64,000 nt of DNA, taken from positions 623,340-687,339 of the forward strand of contig NZ_VIWP01000004.1 in the NCBI RefSeq assembly GCF_007829835.1, in the 5' to 3' direction. Position numbers and translations under genes: made by a program. Positions 9,567 to 17,911 of the stretch are shown one piece after another. The stretch's first letter is position 1, and the number at the start of each line of letters is the position of its first letter. This DNA is from Neorhizobium alkalisoli. GTDB taxonomy: Bacteria; Pseudomonadota; Alphaproteobacteria; Rhizobiales; Rhizobiaceae. The notes beneath the pieces were generated by a model, which saw only the letters and a program-made list of their open reading frames with translations, made no database searches and was not told the DNA's origin.

Positions 9567-10102
9567 TGCTCAAGCTGATCCTCACCGGCCTCTGGGTCTG
9601 CGTTGTCACGCTCGGCGCCGTGTATTTCTCGGTGCAGATGTCGGCCGCCCCGGCTCCTGTCGATGAGGAGGCCCTCAAGAAGGAAAAGCAGGAACTGGTA
9701 AAGGGTGAATCTGTCACCGTTCCTGTGATCACCAACGGTATGGTGACCGGCTATTTCCTCGGCCGTATTTCTTTCATGATGGACAAGGAAAAGATCAAGG
9801 ACGTCAAGCTGCCGGTAACGGAATTGACGACCGATGAGCTGTTCAATCTCCTGGTCGGCAACAAGATGGTCGACCTCTCCAATCCGGGCAATTTCGACCT
9901 CGAAAAATTCCGCTCCAGCATCAAGGACGGAATGAACAAGAAGCTCGGCGACCAGTATGTCGCGGAAGTTCTGGTCGAGCAGCTCGACTACATGTCCAAG
10001 GACGATATCCGCAACAATGCGGCGAAGGGCGGCAAGCCGCCGGTTCCGAAGAAGATCGTCGAAGGCACGCCCGTCGGCGAGGCCAAGGCTGAGGGCCACT
10101 GA
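9566..10102 (+). CDS. Membrane-anchored protein at the end of the flagellar operon
   Basis: This is a 178-residue protein with one N-terminal membrane segment (about residues 4-22, LILTGLWVCVVTLGAVYF) and a predicted periplasmic remainder. A short region (DQYVAEVLVEQLDYMSKDDI) vaguely recalls FliL-type basal-body proteins, but I cannot assign the family. The C-terminus is Lys/Pro-rich. The ATG overlaps the FlgN-like stop and the operon terminator follows 30 bases after the stop, so it belongs to the flagellar transcript. Its function is unknown. Confidence 0.72.
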   Translation: MLKLILTGLWVCVVTLGAVYFSVQMSAAPAPVDEEALKKEKQELVKGESVTVPVITNGMVTGYFLGRISFMMDKEKIKDVKLPVTELTTDELFNLLVGNKMVDLSNPGNFDLEKFRSSIKDGMNKKLGDQYVAEVLVEQLDYMSKDDIRNNAAKGGKPPVPKKIVEGTPVGEAKAEGH

Positions 10103-10131
10103 GCCTCTATGCTTGCATGGCGAACTTGAAG

Positions 10132-10153
10132 AGGCCGGGTCTCCGGCCTTTTT
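10132..10153 (+). terminator. Rho-independent terminator of the flagellar operon
   Basis: AGGCCGG (10132-10138) and CCGGCCT (10143-10149) form a perfect 7-bp stem with a GTCT loop, followed directly by five T (10149-10153). This is the only clear terminator in the first 10 kb, so fliQ through this point may be one transcript. Confidence 0.85.
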
Positions 10154-10263
10154 CTGTGCCATAAACGCCTGAATCGCTAGAGTTTTAGCATTCGATTTAA
10201 AATGATCTTGAACGCGGCCTGCTAGAACCTTGGGACAGTCTTGGTTCTTGCTTGGAGCGCATC

Positions 10264-10860
10264 GTGACCGCATCAGGACAATTTGCCGCCGCCGGTCCCG
10301 CTCGGACCATGTTCGACCTGCCTTTTGACCAGTCGGGCACCGAACCGGGCTGGATGACTGCATTGGTGCAGATCGAGCATCTGGCGGATTTCAGATCCGG
10401 CCGTCAGGGCAGCCCCGTCACGGTCACTTTCGAAAAAGAACGCCTCCCGTTGAAGCATGTTTTTGCCGGCAATGCTCATCCCGTATCGGATGCCCGCATC
10501 GTCCTGCCGGTCAGGAACGCGCTGTCGGACCGCTTGCGCCGGCTCTCCGGCTCAAAGTCGCCGACGCGTTTTGCACCTGACGCCTTCACCCTTTCGCTTC
10601 TGACCTTCCTTGAGCGCAACCGGCGCATCGGGCTTGTTGGCGACGACACGAACCAGCTGAAGGCGGCTCTTGTCCGCCATGCGCCATGGCACGATTTCGT
10701 CGAGATCGACATGTCGGGCAAGGATACTGGCGATTTCGATCTCGTCATCGTCGATCTCAAGCGCCGCGAACATCAGTCGCGCGCCGCGCAGAGCCTTGCC
10801 GGATTGCAGACCGGCCTTGTGATCGTCACCGACGGAAGCCTCGGGCGTCTTGAAGCCTGA
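10264..10860 (+). CDS. Conserved-looking protein of unknown function
   Basis: This is a 198-residue soluble protein without signal peptide or membrane segment. GTG 10264 is chosen because GGAG (10254-10257) lies 6 bases upstream; the in-frame TTG 10252 would place the start within that element. The C-terminal half shows alternating strands (RRIGLVGDD, DFDLVIVDL, GLVIVTDGS) suggesting a Rossmann-like fold, but no motif names a family. It lies between the flagellar operon and a polysaccharide co-polymerase gene on the same strand. Confidence 0.65.
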   Translation: MTASGQFAAAGPARTMFDLPFDQSGTEPGWMTALVQIEHLADFRSGRQGSPVTVTFEKERLPLKHVFAGNAHPVSDARIVLPVRNALSDRLRRLSGSKSPTRFAPDAFTLSLLTFLERNRRIGLVGDDTNQLKAALVRHAPWHDFVEIDMSGKDTGDFDLVIVDLKRREHQSRAAQSLAGLQTGLVIVTDGSLGRLEA

Positions 10861-10874
10861 TTGCCGGGATTGAC

Positions 10875-10894
10875 CGTTAACGGCCGCGTTAACG
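10875..10894 (+). promoter_or_regulatory. Paired GTTAAC palindromes upstream of the ExoP-like gene
   Basis: CGTTAACG occurs twice (10875-10882 and 10887-10894) around GCCG, making a 20-base palindrome about 84 bases before the ATG at 10978. It resembles two CtrA half-sites, but the TTAA words are 8 bases apart, not the canonical 7. It may be an operator; the regulator is not known. Confidence 0.35.
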
Positions 10895-10977
10895 TTTTGT
10901 TTGCCATGAAAATTTAGACTGTGTTCATGAAGGCGTTGGCTATCGACCGGTAACGCCGCACATTGCGGTCTATTCTC

Positions 10978-12954
10978 ATGGTTCAGCATGCCCACATTCT
11001 TGATGAACAGGCTCCTGTGTCGCACGACGCACGGGAGAAGACGGTATCGTCGGAGCGCAGGTTCTGGACGACGATAGGCGCTTTCGGCCTGATCGGCGCA
11101 CTTGTTCCGCTTTTCGTTTTCGGCCTTCCCGATCGCGGTTATGTCGCGACCACGAGCCTGAAGGTGGAGGCGGCCAGCAGTGCCGATGTCGAGGCCGCGA
11201 TCGCCAGATTGCGCTCGAAAGCCTCTCTCGACAATCTCGTTCGTGCCCTCAATCTCAGCCAGGCGGGTGATTTCTCCGCAAGCCGGCCAAGCGTCTTCGG
11301 CGTGTTCTCGGATATCATCTCCGGCGGCGGAATGACCGTATCCGAACAGGAAACCGAATTGCGCAATCGCCTCCTGGAGGCGATCCATCTTTCCTATGCA
11401 TCCGGCCAGCTGTCGATCCAGGCGCAGGCGAGCTCGAATGATGAGGCCCGTCGTGTCGCCGCCATGCTTGCCGTCATGTTCGGCCAGCAATTGGCAGGCG
11501 TCGCCGAGACGGCTGCCAATCCGGCATTGACCGGAATGCGTCAGGCGGTCGAACGCGCCGAAGCGGCACTTTCCGGCTTCGAGACACAGGCAGGCACTGA
11601 AAAACTTGCCGAAATGCGCCGCTTCAGCACGGATGCCGAGCGGCTGGGCTCTGAAAAGGACCAGGCCGAAACCGAATTGCAGGCCACGCGCGAAAAGGCA
11701 GCCGAAGCCGCATTGATGAAATTTGCCGATGTGCTGAGCAAGCCGCTGCCGGACAGCCTCGAATTCACCGCCCTCGAATATCAGCGCCAGCGTTATGTGG
11801 ATGCCAAGCTGACGCTCGACCAGCTGTCGAGCGATCTCGGCCCGCGGCATCCGCGCTTCCAGGCGGCACAGGCTGCGGTGGATGTCGTCCGCAAGGATAT
11901 CGAGGATGCGCTGAAGCGTCTCTCCACGTCGCTGCGGCAGCAGGAAGCAACGGCCGCCAAGACCTTCTCCGAAGCCAAGGCGCGCGCCGATGCCCTGACG
12001 GCACAGCAGGATCTAGCCGATGGCGCGACAAAGCTTCTGTCGCTGCAGGCCGCTGCCGAGGAAGCGCGCGAAAACTATCTCCAGGCACAGGGCCGAACCC
12101 GTGCGCAGCCGGCTGCTTCCGGAAGCATACAGGTATTGCGGCCCCTGGCGACGGTTGCGACCGGCTGGTCCTGGTTCGATTATCTGCCGCTTGTTGCCGG
12201 CGGTGCTTTTGCCGGCGGTCTGGTCGGGCTGGCGGTCAATGCCGCAAGCCTCGGTCGCCGTGAAGAAGAAGCCGAGTGGCAGGACGAGGCGGTCGAGCAG
12301 ATCGAACCGCATCTTGCGGATGAGCAAGTCGTCGCCCACGGTGTCGAGGAACAGACCGATACCGATGAATGGGACGATGCCGCGGCGTTCGATATCGAGC
12401 CGGCTGCAATCACCGATTATCAGGCGCGGGCCTATTATCCGAAGACCAACGAGGCCGACGATGACGAGATGGAGGATTATGACCTCCAGGCAGATTATGA
12501 CCGCGATGACGATCGAGCCGTCTACGCCTTTGCTGCCAATGACCATCGCACGGAACGCGGCCAGGCAGAACTGGCCGACGCTTGGGATCGGGACGAATGG
12601 CAGGCGAATGACTGGGAAGACCGGTCGCCCGACTATGCTGATCGCTACGAGAACCAGCTTGATGACAAATTCGAGCAGGATACGGACGTTCATGATCCGG
12701 AGGAGGAAGAAAAGCCGCTCTCCGACCGTATCCGAGAGATCCTGATCGCCAATCGCCGGCCAGTTGATACGAGCTTCCTGCCGCCATTGCTTGCCGCTGC
12801 CCTGGCAGGCGACGGCCGAGTGGAGCAGCGTGCTGCCAATGACGGTTATGCCCCGGATGGCAGCGCTGAGGAGTTCCAGGAGCTCCGCCGCGAAATGGCG
12901 GAGCTGCGCGAGCGGGTGCAACTTTATTCCGACCGCCGCACCGCATCTCGCTGA
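10978..12954 (+). CDS. Wzz/ExoP-like polysaccharide co-polymerase with long acidic tail
   Basis: This is a 658-residue inner-membrane protein of the chain-length-determinant type. TM1 (about residues 32-52) is followed by a periplasmic Wzz-like region starting GYVATTSLKVEAASSADVEA and a long coiled coil (about 185-375). TM2 (about 405-425, LVAGGAFAGGLVGLAVNAAS) leads to a cytoplasmic tail. The tail (about 430-600) is very rich in Asp and Glu and ends in a short coiled coil. No Walker A or tyrosine-kinase motif is seen, unlike ExoP/Wzc. ATG 10978 is preferred over TTG 10963. It probably sets export or chain length of a surface polysaccharide. Confidence 0.75.
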   Translation: MVQHAHILDEQAPVSHDAREKTVSSERRFWTTIGAFGLIGALVPLFVFGLPDRGYVATTSLKVEAASSADVEAAIARLRSKASLDNLVRALNLSQAGDFSASRPSVFGVFSDIISGGGMTVSEQETELRNRLLEAIHLSYASGQLSIQAQASSNDEARRVAAMLAVMFGQQLAGVAETAANPALTGMRQAVERAEAALSGFETQAGTEKLAEMRRFSTDAERLGSEKDQAETELQATREKAAEAALMKFADVLSKPLPDSLEFTALEYQRQRYVDAKLTLDQLSSDLGPRHPRFQAAQAAVDVVRKDIEDALKRLSTSLRQQEATAAKTFSEAKARADALTAQQDLADGATKLLSLQAAAEEARENYLQAQGRTRAQPAASGSIQVLRPLATVATGWSWFDYLPLVAGGAFAGGLVGLAVNAASLGRREEEAEWQDEAVEQIEPHLADEQVVAHGVEEQTDTDEWDDAAAFDIEPAAITDYQARAYYPKTNEADDDEMEDYDLQADYDRDDDRAVYAFAANDHRTERGQAELADAWDRDEWQANDWEDRSPDYADRYENQLDDKFEQDTDVHDPEEEEKPLSDRIREILIANRRPVDTSFLPPLLAAALAGDGRVEQRAANDGYAPDGSAEEFQELRREMAELRERVQLYSDRRTASR

Positions 12955-13087
12955 TCGGCCTGCGTGACAAATCGACCGACGATTTCCGCTTGCATTTGCC
13001 GGCCGCCGACAGCATAGGGCGCAGGCGGGCCAGTCAGGACGGGGCCTGCCGGCTTAGGTTCGGCCGGGAAAAATCGGGAGATGCAAT

Positions 13088-13987
13088 ATGGCGACCTTGA
13101 TCGATGGCAAGGAAGCGGCTGCGACCGTAATTGCGCAGGTGAGCGAAGCAGCTGCAGGACTTGAGAAACAGACCGGCGTAAAACCGGGTCTCGCAGTCGT
13201 CATCGTCGGCAACGATCCTGCCAGCCACGCTTATGTCAATTCCAAGAGCCGCATGGCCAAACAATGCGGTTTCAACTCGATCCAGCACAGCTTGGCCGAA
13301 GAGACGACCCAGGCCGAGCTAGAAAAGCTTGTTTCCGAGCTGAACGCAGATCCGTCCATCCATGGCATTCTCGTGCAGCTGCCGCTGCCGAAACATCTGA
13401 ATTCCGAGCCGGTGATCCAGGCGATCTCGCCGGAAAAGGATGTCGATGGTCTCAGCACCGTCAATGCCGGCAAGATCGCCACGGGCGACCTTTCGACCGG
13501 CCTCATCTCCTGCACGCCGGCCGGCGCCATGCTTCTGGTCAAGAAGATCCACGGCGCGGACCTCTCCGGCCTCAACGCTGTCGTGATCGGCCGTTCCAAC
13601 CTGTTTGGCAAGCCGATGGGTCTGCTGCTTCTCGCCGCCAATGCGACGGTGACCATGGCCCATTCCAAGACCACCGATCTCGCTTCCGTCTGCCGTCAGG
13701 CCGATATTCTGGTCGCTGCCGTCGGCCGCCCGCAAATGGTCAAGGCCGATTGGGTGAAGCCCGGCGCGACCGTGATCGATGTCGGCATCAATCGCATCGA
13801 TGCGCCTGAAAAGGGCGAAGGCAAGAGCCGGCTGGTCGGCGATGTGGCCTTTGCGGAAGCGGAAGGCGTCGCCGGTGCCATTACCCCCGTTCCGGGTGGC
13901 GTTGGACCGATGACGATCGCCATGCTGATGGCCAATACGGTGATCGCCGCCCATCGCACCGCAGGCCTCGCCGCGCCGAAATTCTGA
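13088..13987 (+). CDS. folD: Bifunctional methylenetetrahydrofolate dehydrogenase/cyclohydrolase FolD
   Basis: FolD interconverts 5,10-methylene-, 5,10-methenyl- and 10-formyl-tetrahydrofolate in the cytoplasm. The 299-residue product shows the YxxxK catalytic pair (Y49, K53 in [12 protein letters not shown]), the substrate region [12 protein letters not shown] and the NADP loop [14 protein letters not shown], and ends with [16 protein letters not shown]. It has its own ribosome-binding site (GGGAG, 13077-13081). It stands alone between the polysaccharide gene and the agl operon. Confidence 0.97.
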   Translation: MATLIDGKEAAATVIAQVSEAAAGLEKQTGVKPGLAVVIVGNDPASHAYVNSKSRMAKQCGFNSIQHSLAEETTQAELEKLVSELNADPSIHGILVQLPLPKHLNSEPVIQAISPEKDVDGLSTVNAGKIATGDLSTGLISCTPAGAMLLVKKIHGADLSGLNAVVIGRSNLFGKPMGLLLLAANATVTMAHSKTTDLASVCRQADILVAAVGRPQMVKADWVKPGATVIDVGINRIDAPEKGEGKSRLVGDVAFAEAEGVAGAITPVPGGVGPMTIAMLMANTVIAAHRTAGLAAPKF

Positions 13988-14109
13988 AGCCGGGGAGGGG
14001 CCGGCGCGAGGAATGCTCCAGCGCCGCCCTTGACTCCTCGCCAGTTGCCTTAAATCTCTACTCAATCCGCGATTGTTCCAGCCGCGGTTTAAAAGGGGAG
14101 GAGATTTTC

Positions 14110-15474
14110 ATGAAGGCTTCGTTTTACATCGTCACCGCCGTTGCAGTCCTGATGGCCGGCAGCTCTGCCATGGCCCAGGAACTGAAATTCCAGCCGGGCC
14201 AGGACAGCCGCTTCAACTGGAAGAGTTTTGAAGACTTCAAGGCGGCCCATGCCGATCTCAAGGGCCAGACCATCACGCTGTTCGGCCCCTGGCGCGGCGA
14301 GGACGAAGTCCTGTTCAACAGCGTGCTTGCCTATTTCAACGCCGCGACCGGCGCGAACGGCAAATATTCCTCCTCGGAAAATTACGAGCAGCAGATCGTC
14401 ATCGACACCCAGGCCGGTTCGCCGCCGAATATCGCGGTCATCCCGCAGCCCGGCCTGCTTGCCGATCTCGCCGCCAAGGGCTTTCTGACCCCGCTTGGCA
14501 CCGAAAACGCCGACTGGGTGAAGACCAATTACGGGTCCGGCGAAGACTGGGTCAAATATGGCACCTACAAGGGCAAGGACGGCAAGGACGCCTATTTCGG
14601 CTTTCCCTTCAAGGCCGACCTGAAATCGCTGATCTGGTACGTGCCGGAAAATTTTGAGGAGGCCGGTTACGAAGTTCCGAAGACGATGGAGGAGCTGATC
14701 AAGCTTTCGGACAAGATCGTCGAAGATGGCGGCGTGCCCTGGTGCATCGGTCTCGGTTCCGGTGGCGCCACCGGCTGGCCGGCGACCGACTGGGTCGAGG
14801 ACATGATGCTGCGCACCCAGTCGCCGGAAACCTATGACAAATGGGTCTCGAACGAGATCAAGTTCGACGATCCGGCCGTCACTGGCGCGATCGATGAATT
14901 CGGCCGTTTTGCCAAGAACGACAAATATGTCAGCGGCGGTGTCGCAGCTGTCGCCTCGACCGATTTTCGTGACAGCCCGAAGGGCCTCTTCGATATTCCG
15001 CCGAAATGCTACATGCACCACCAGGCATCCTTCGTGCCGTCCTTCTTCCCGCCGGACAAGAAGCTTGGCACCGATGCCGACTTCTTCTACCTGCCGACCT
15101 ATGCCTCCAAGCCTGAACTCGGCACGCCGGTCCTCGGCGCCGGCACGTTCTTCGCGATCACCAAGGATTCGCCTGCCGCAAAAGCCTTCATCGAATTCCT
15201 GAAGACGCCGATCGCCCATGAAGTCTGGATGGCGCAGACCTCGTTCCTGACGCCGTTCAAGGGCGTAAAGCCGGAAGCCTATGCCAATGACGTGATGCGC
15301 AAGGAAGGCGAGCTTCTGACCAAGGCCACCACGTTCCGCTTCGACGCATCCGACATGATGCCCGGCAAGATCGGCGCCGGCGCCTTCTGGACCGGCATGA
15401 TCGATTATGTCGGCGGCAAGGATGCCAAGACGGTCGGTGGGAATATCCAGAAGGCCTGGGATGGGTTGAAGTAG
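14110..15474 (+). CDS. aglE: Alpha-glucoside ABC transporter, periplasmic binding protein AglE
   Basis: AglE captures alpha-glucosides (maltose, sucrose, trehalose type) for the AglEFGK importer. The 454-residue product has a clear signal peptide (about residues 1-22, cleavage after AMA) and the body of a family 1 solute-binding protein (NIAVIPQPGLLADLAAKGFL, then FGFPFKADLKSLIWYVP). AGGGGAGGAG precedes the ATG. It is the first gene of aglEFGAK. The AglR repressor gene, often next to agl in rhizobia, is not found upstream; folD is there instead. Confidence 0.93.
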   Translation: MKASFYIVTAVAVLMAGSSAMAQELKFQPGQDSRFNWKSFEDFKAAHADLKGQTITLFGPWRGEDEVLFNSVLAYFNAATGANGKYSSSENYEQQIVIDTQAGSPPNIAVIPQPGLLADLAAKGFLTPLGTENADWVKTNYGSGEDWVKYGTYKGKDGKDAYFGFPFKADLKSLIWYVPENFEEAGYEVPKTMEELIKLSDKIVEDGGVPWCIGLGSGGATGWPATDWVEDMMLRTQSPETYDKWVSNEIKFDDPAVTGAIDEFGRFAKNDKYVSGGVAAVASTDFRDSPKGLFDIPPKCYMHHQASFVPSFFPPDKKLGTDADFFYLPTYASKPELGTPVLGAGTFFAITKDSPAAKAFIEFLKTPIAHEVWMAQTSFLTPFKGVKPEAYANDVMRKEGELLTKATTFRFDASDMMPGKIGAGAFWTGMIDYVGGKDAKTVGGNIQKAWDGLK

Positions 15475-15489
15475 GGGCGAGTTCTGCGC

Positions 15490-15626
15490 CTGCCCCTCAT
15501 CCGCCTGCCGGCACCTTCTCCCCGTTCTGACGGGGAGAAGGGATATGCCGCGGCCTCGCCGTTTCCCCTCGCCCCGTTTACGGGGAGAGGGTGCGCCGAG
15601 CGAAGCGGAGGCGGGGTGAGGGGCAG
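15490..15626. repeat. RIME-like intergenic palindromic repeat inside the agl operon
   Basis: CTGCCCCTCA (15490-15499) and TGAGGGGCAG (15617-15626) are perfect outer inverted arms. Between them are two hairpins: CCTTCTCCCCG/CGGGGAGAAGG (15514-15524/15531-15541, 11 bp) and CCCTC-G-CCCCG/CGGGG-A-GAGGG around TTTA (15566-15591). This is the layout of the rhizobial intergenic mosaic elements (RIME). It lies between aglE and aglF, so its RNA fold may protect or separate the abundant binding-protein message. That role is inferred. Confidence 0.85.
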
Positions 15627-15681
15627 ACGTACGACAAAATACGGCGACCGCTAAAAGCGGCAACAAAAGGGGGAGGGGCAT

Positions 15682-16695
15682 ATGATGACACAGATCGTCT
15701 CAGCCATCGGCGTCATGGTGGCAGGCGTCTTTGCCTGCGCGCTCTATTATTGGCTTTCCGACAAGCTGCTCGCAGCCGTCCTGCCCGTTCCGGATAACAA
15801 TGTCCGTCTCGCCTCGCAAAACCTCAATCGTCGCGCCGCCATCCGCCCCTGGCTTTTCCTCGGTCCGGCGCTGATCCTGCTCGCCGTCTACTTGGTCTAT
15901 CCCGTCATCGCGACCTTCATCCTCTCCTTCTACGATCGCTCCGGCGGCACTTTCGTCGGTTTTGCCAATTACCGCTGGGCCTTTTTCGACGCGCAGTTCC
16001 GCCAGTCGATCTTCAACAACATCCTCTGGCTCGCCGTCGTGCCCGCCGCCTGCACCTTCTTCGGCCTCGTCATCGCCGTGCTCACCGACCGCATCTGGTG
16101 GGGAAATATCGCCAAAAGCCTGATCTTCATGCCGATGGCGATCTCCTTCGTCGGCGCCTCCGTCATCTGGAAGTTCATCTATGAATTCCGCGGCGGCAAG
16201 GAAACGCAGATTGGCCTGCTCAACGCCATCGTCCAGGCGATCGGCGGCGATCCGCAGGTCTGGATCTCGCTGCCCTTCTGGAACAGCTTTTTCCTGATGG
16301 CGATCCTGATCTGGATCCAGACCGGCTTTGCCATGGTCATCCTCTCGGCGGCGCTGCGCGGCATTCCCGAAGAGACGATCGAAGCCGCCGTCATCGACGG
16401 CGCCAGCGGCTGGCAGATTTTCTGGAAGATCATGGTGCCGCAGATCTGGGGCACGATCGCCGTCGTCTGGACGACGATCACCATTCTGGTCCTCAAAGTT
16501 TTCGACATCGTGCTGACTATGACCAATGGCCAGTGGAACACGATGGTTCTCGCCAACCTGATGTTCGACTGGATGTTCCGCGGTGGCGGTGACAGCGGCC
16601 GAAGCGCCGTCATCGCGCTGGTCATCATGGCGGCGGTGACGCCGATCATGATCTGGAATATCCGTCAGGCGAACAAGGAAACGGGAGGCCATTGA
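15682..16695 (+). CDS. aglF: Alpha-glucoside ABC transporter permease AglF
   Basis: AglF is the MalF-type inner-membrane permease. The 337-residue product has an extra N-terminal membrane helix (about residues 4-30) and then the six-helix permease core. The EAA loop that contacts the ATPase reads EETIEAAVIDGASGWQIFWK (about 234-253). AGGGGGAGG precedes the ATG. It is followed by aglG after one base. The RIME-like repeat separates it from aglE. Confidence 0.94.
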   Translation: MMTQIVSAIGVMVAGVFACALYYWLSDKLLAAVLPVPDNNVRLASQNLNRRAAIRPWLFLGPALILLAVYLVYPVIATFILSFYDRSGGTFVGFANYRWAFFDAQFRQSIFNNILWLAVVPAACTFFGLVIAVLTDRIWWGNIAKSLIFMPMAISFVGASVIWKFIYEFRGGKETQIGLLNAIVQAIGGDPQVWISLPFWNSFFLMAILIWIQTGFAMVILSAALRGIPEETIEAAVIDGASGWQIFWKIMVPQIWGTIAVVWTTITILVLKVFDIVLTMTNGQWNTMVLANLMFDWMFRGGGDSGRSAVIALVIMAAVTPIMIWNIRQANKETGGH

Positions 16696-16696
16696 G

Positions 16697-17866
16697 ATGA
16701 GTGCGATCAACCCCGCAGCCAGCCTCCGCCGCATCGGCCTTCCGCGCCTCGTCGTGCATCTCTCCGTTCTGGTGATCTGCATCATCTGGCTCATCCCGAC
16801 GCTCGGCATCCTCGTCACATCTTTCCGCGATGCGGGCCAGATCGCCTCATCCGGCTGGTGGACGGCCTTTACCGGTGCCGCCGAGACCAGCGCCGCAAGG
16901 CTCGGCGAGCCATCGACGGCAAAACAGGATGGCCCGAACTACGTCATCTCCGGTTCCGTTTTCGAAAAGGGCAAGGGTGGCTCTGTTCTCGCCTTCGGCA
17001 CCAAGGTCGCCTCTCCGACCGAATTCGAGGCCGGCAAGCCCGCCGATATCGGCGAGGGCGAAACGCTCACCGTCAACAAGGACGGGAGTTATACCTATAC
17101 GAAGAACGCGCCCTTCTCCGGCGATCGCGGCAAGCGCATCTATCTCTCGGTCTCCTCACCACCATCCTTCACGACCGACAATTACCGCACCGTGCTCACC
17201 TCGCAGGGCATCGGCCAGTCCTTCGTCAATTCGCTGACGGTTGCCATTCCCGCGACGATCATCCCGATCCTGATCGCCGCCTTCGCAGCCTATGCGCTGT
17301 CATGGATGCAATTCCCTGGCCGCGCCCTGATCATCGCCCTGGTTGTCGGCCTGATCGTCGTGCCGCTGCAGATGTCGCTCATCCCGCTTCTAAAGATGTA
17401 TAACGAGATCGGCAGCTTCTTCGGCGTCCCCTCGCGAAGCTATGCGGGTATCTGGCTGGCGCATTCGGCCTTCGGCATGCCGCTCGCCATCTATCTCCTG
17501 CGCAATTACATTTCCGGCCTGCCGAAGGAGATCATCGAATCCGCCCGGGTCGATGGCGCCAGCGATTTCGAGATCTTTGTCAAACTCATCCTGCCTCTGT
17601 CCTTCCCGGCGCTCGCCTCCTTCTCGATCTTCCAGTTCCTCTGGACCTGGAACGACCTGCTGGTGGCCATGGTCTTCCTCGGCACGGGCAAGGATCAGCT
17701 GGTTCTGACCGGCGCGCTGAATGCGCTTTTAGGCTCCATGGGCGGCAAGTGGGAAATCCTCACGGCGTCCGCCTTCATCACCATCATCGTCCCGATTGTC
17801 GTCTTTTTTGCGCTGCAACGATATCTCGTGCGCGGCCTCTTGGCGGGATCGGTCAAGGGCGGCTAG
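16697..17866 (+). CDS. aglG: Alpha-glucoside ABC transporter permease AglG with periplasmic insert
   Basis: AglG is the MalG-type permease partner of AglF. TM1 lies at about residues 16-38, and the remaining helices fall between about 175 and 385, with the EAA loop KEIIESARVDGASDFEIF. Between them (about 45-160) is an extra beta-rich periplasmic segment (ETLTVNKDGSYTYTKNAPFS) not found in Escherichia coli MalG. That explains the length of 389 against about 296 residues. One base separates it from aglF. Confidence 0.93.
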   Translation: MSAINPAASLRRIGLPRLVVHLSVLVICIIWLIPTLGILVTSFRDAGQIASSGWWTAFTGAAETSAARLGEPSTAKQDGPNYVISGSVFEKGKGGSVLAFGTKVASPTEFEAGKPADIGEGETLTVNKDGSYTYTKNAPFSGDRGKRIYLSVSSPPSFTTDNYRTVLTSQGIGQSFVNSLTVAIPATIIPILIAAFAAYALSWMQFPGRALIIALVVGLIVVPLQMSLIPLLKMYNEIGSFFGVPSRSYAGIWLAHSAFGMPLAIYLLRNYISGLPKEIIESARVDGASDFEIFVKLILPLSFPALASFSIFQFLWTWNDLLVAMVFLGTGKDQLVLTGALNALLGSMGGKWEILTASAFITIIVPIVVFFALQRYLVRGLLAGSVKGG

Positions 17867-17911
17867 ACCTTACTCATCCATCATCTTTTTCGCAGACTTG
17901 GCAGGATTTGA

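Noticed and set aside
10875-10894. Canonical CtrA box
   Set aside because: The two TTAA words are 8 bases apart instead of 7, so it is listed only as a palindrome.
12955-13087. Riboswitch upstream of folD
   Set aside because: No conserved riboswitch core or stable leader structure could be recognised in the 133-base gap.
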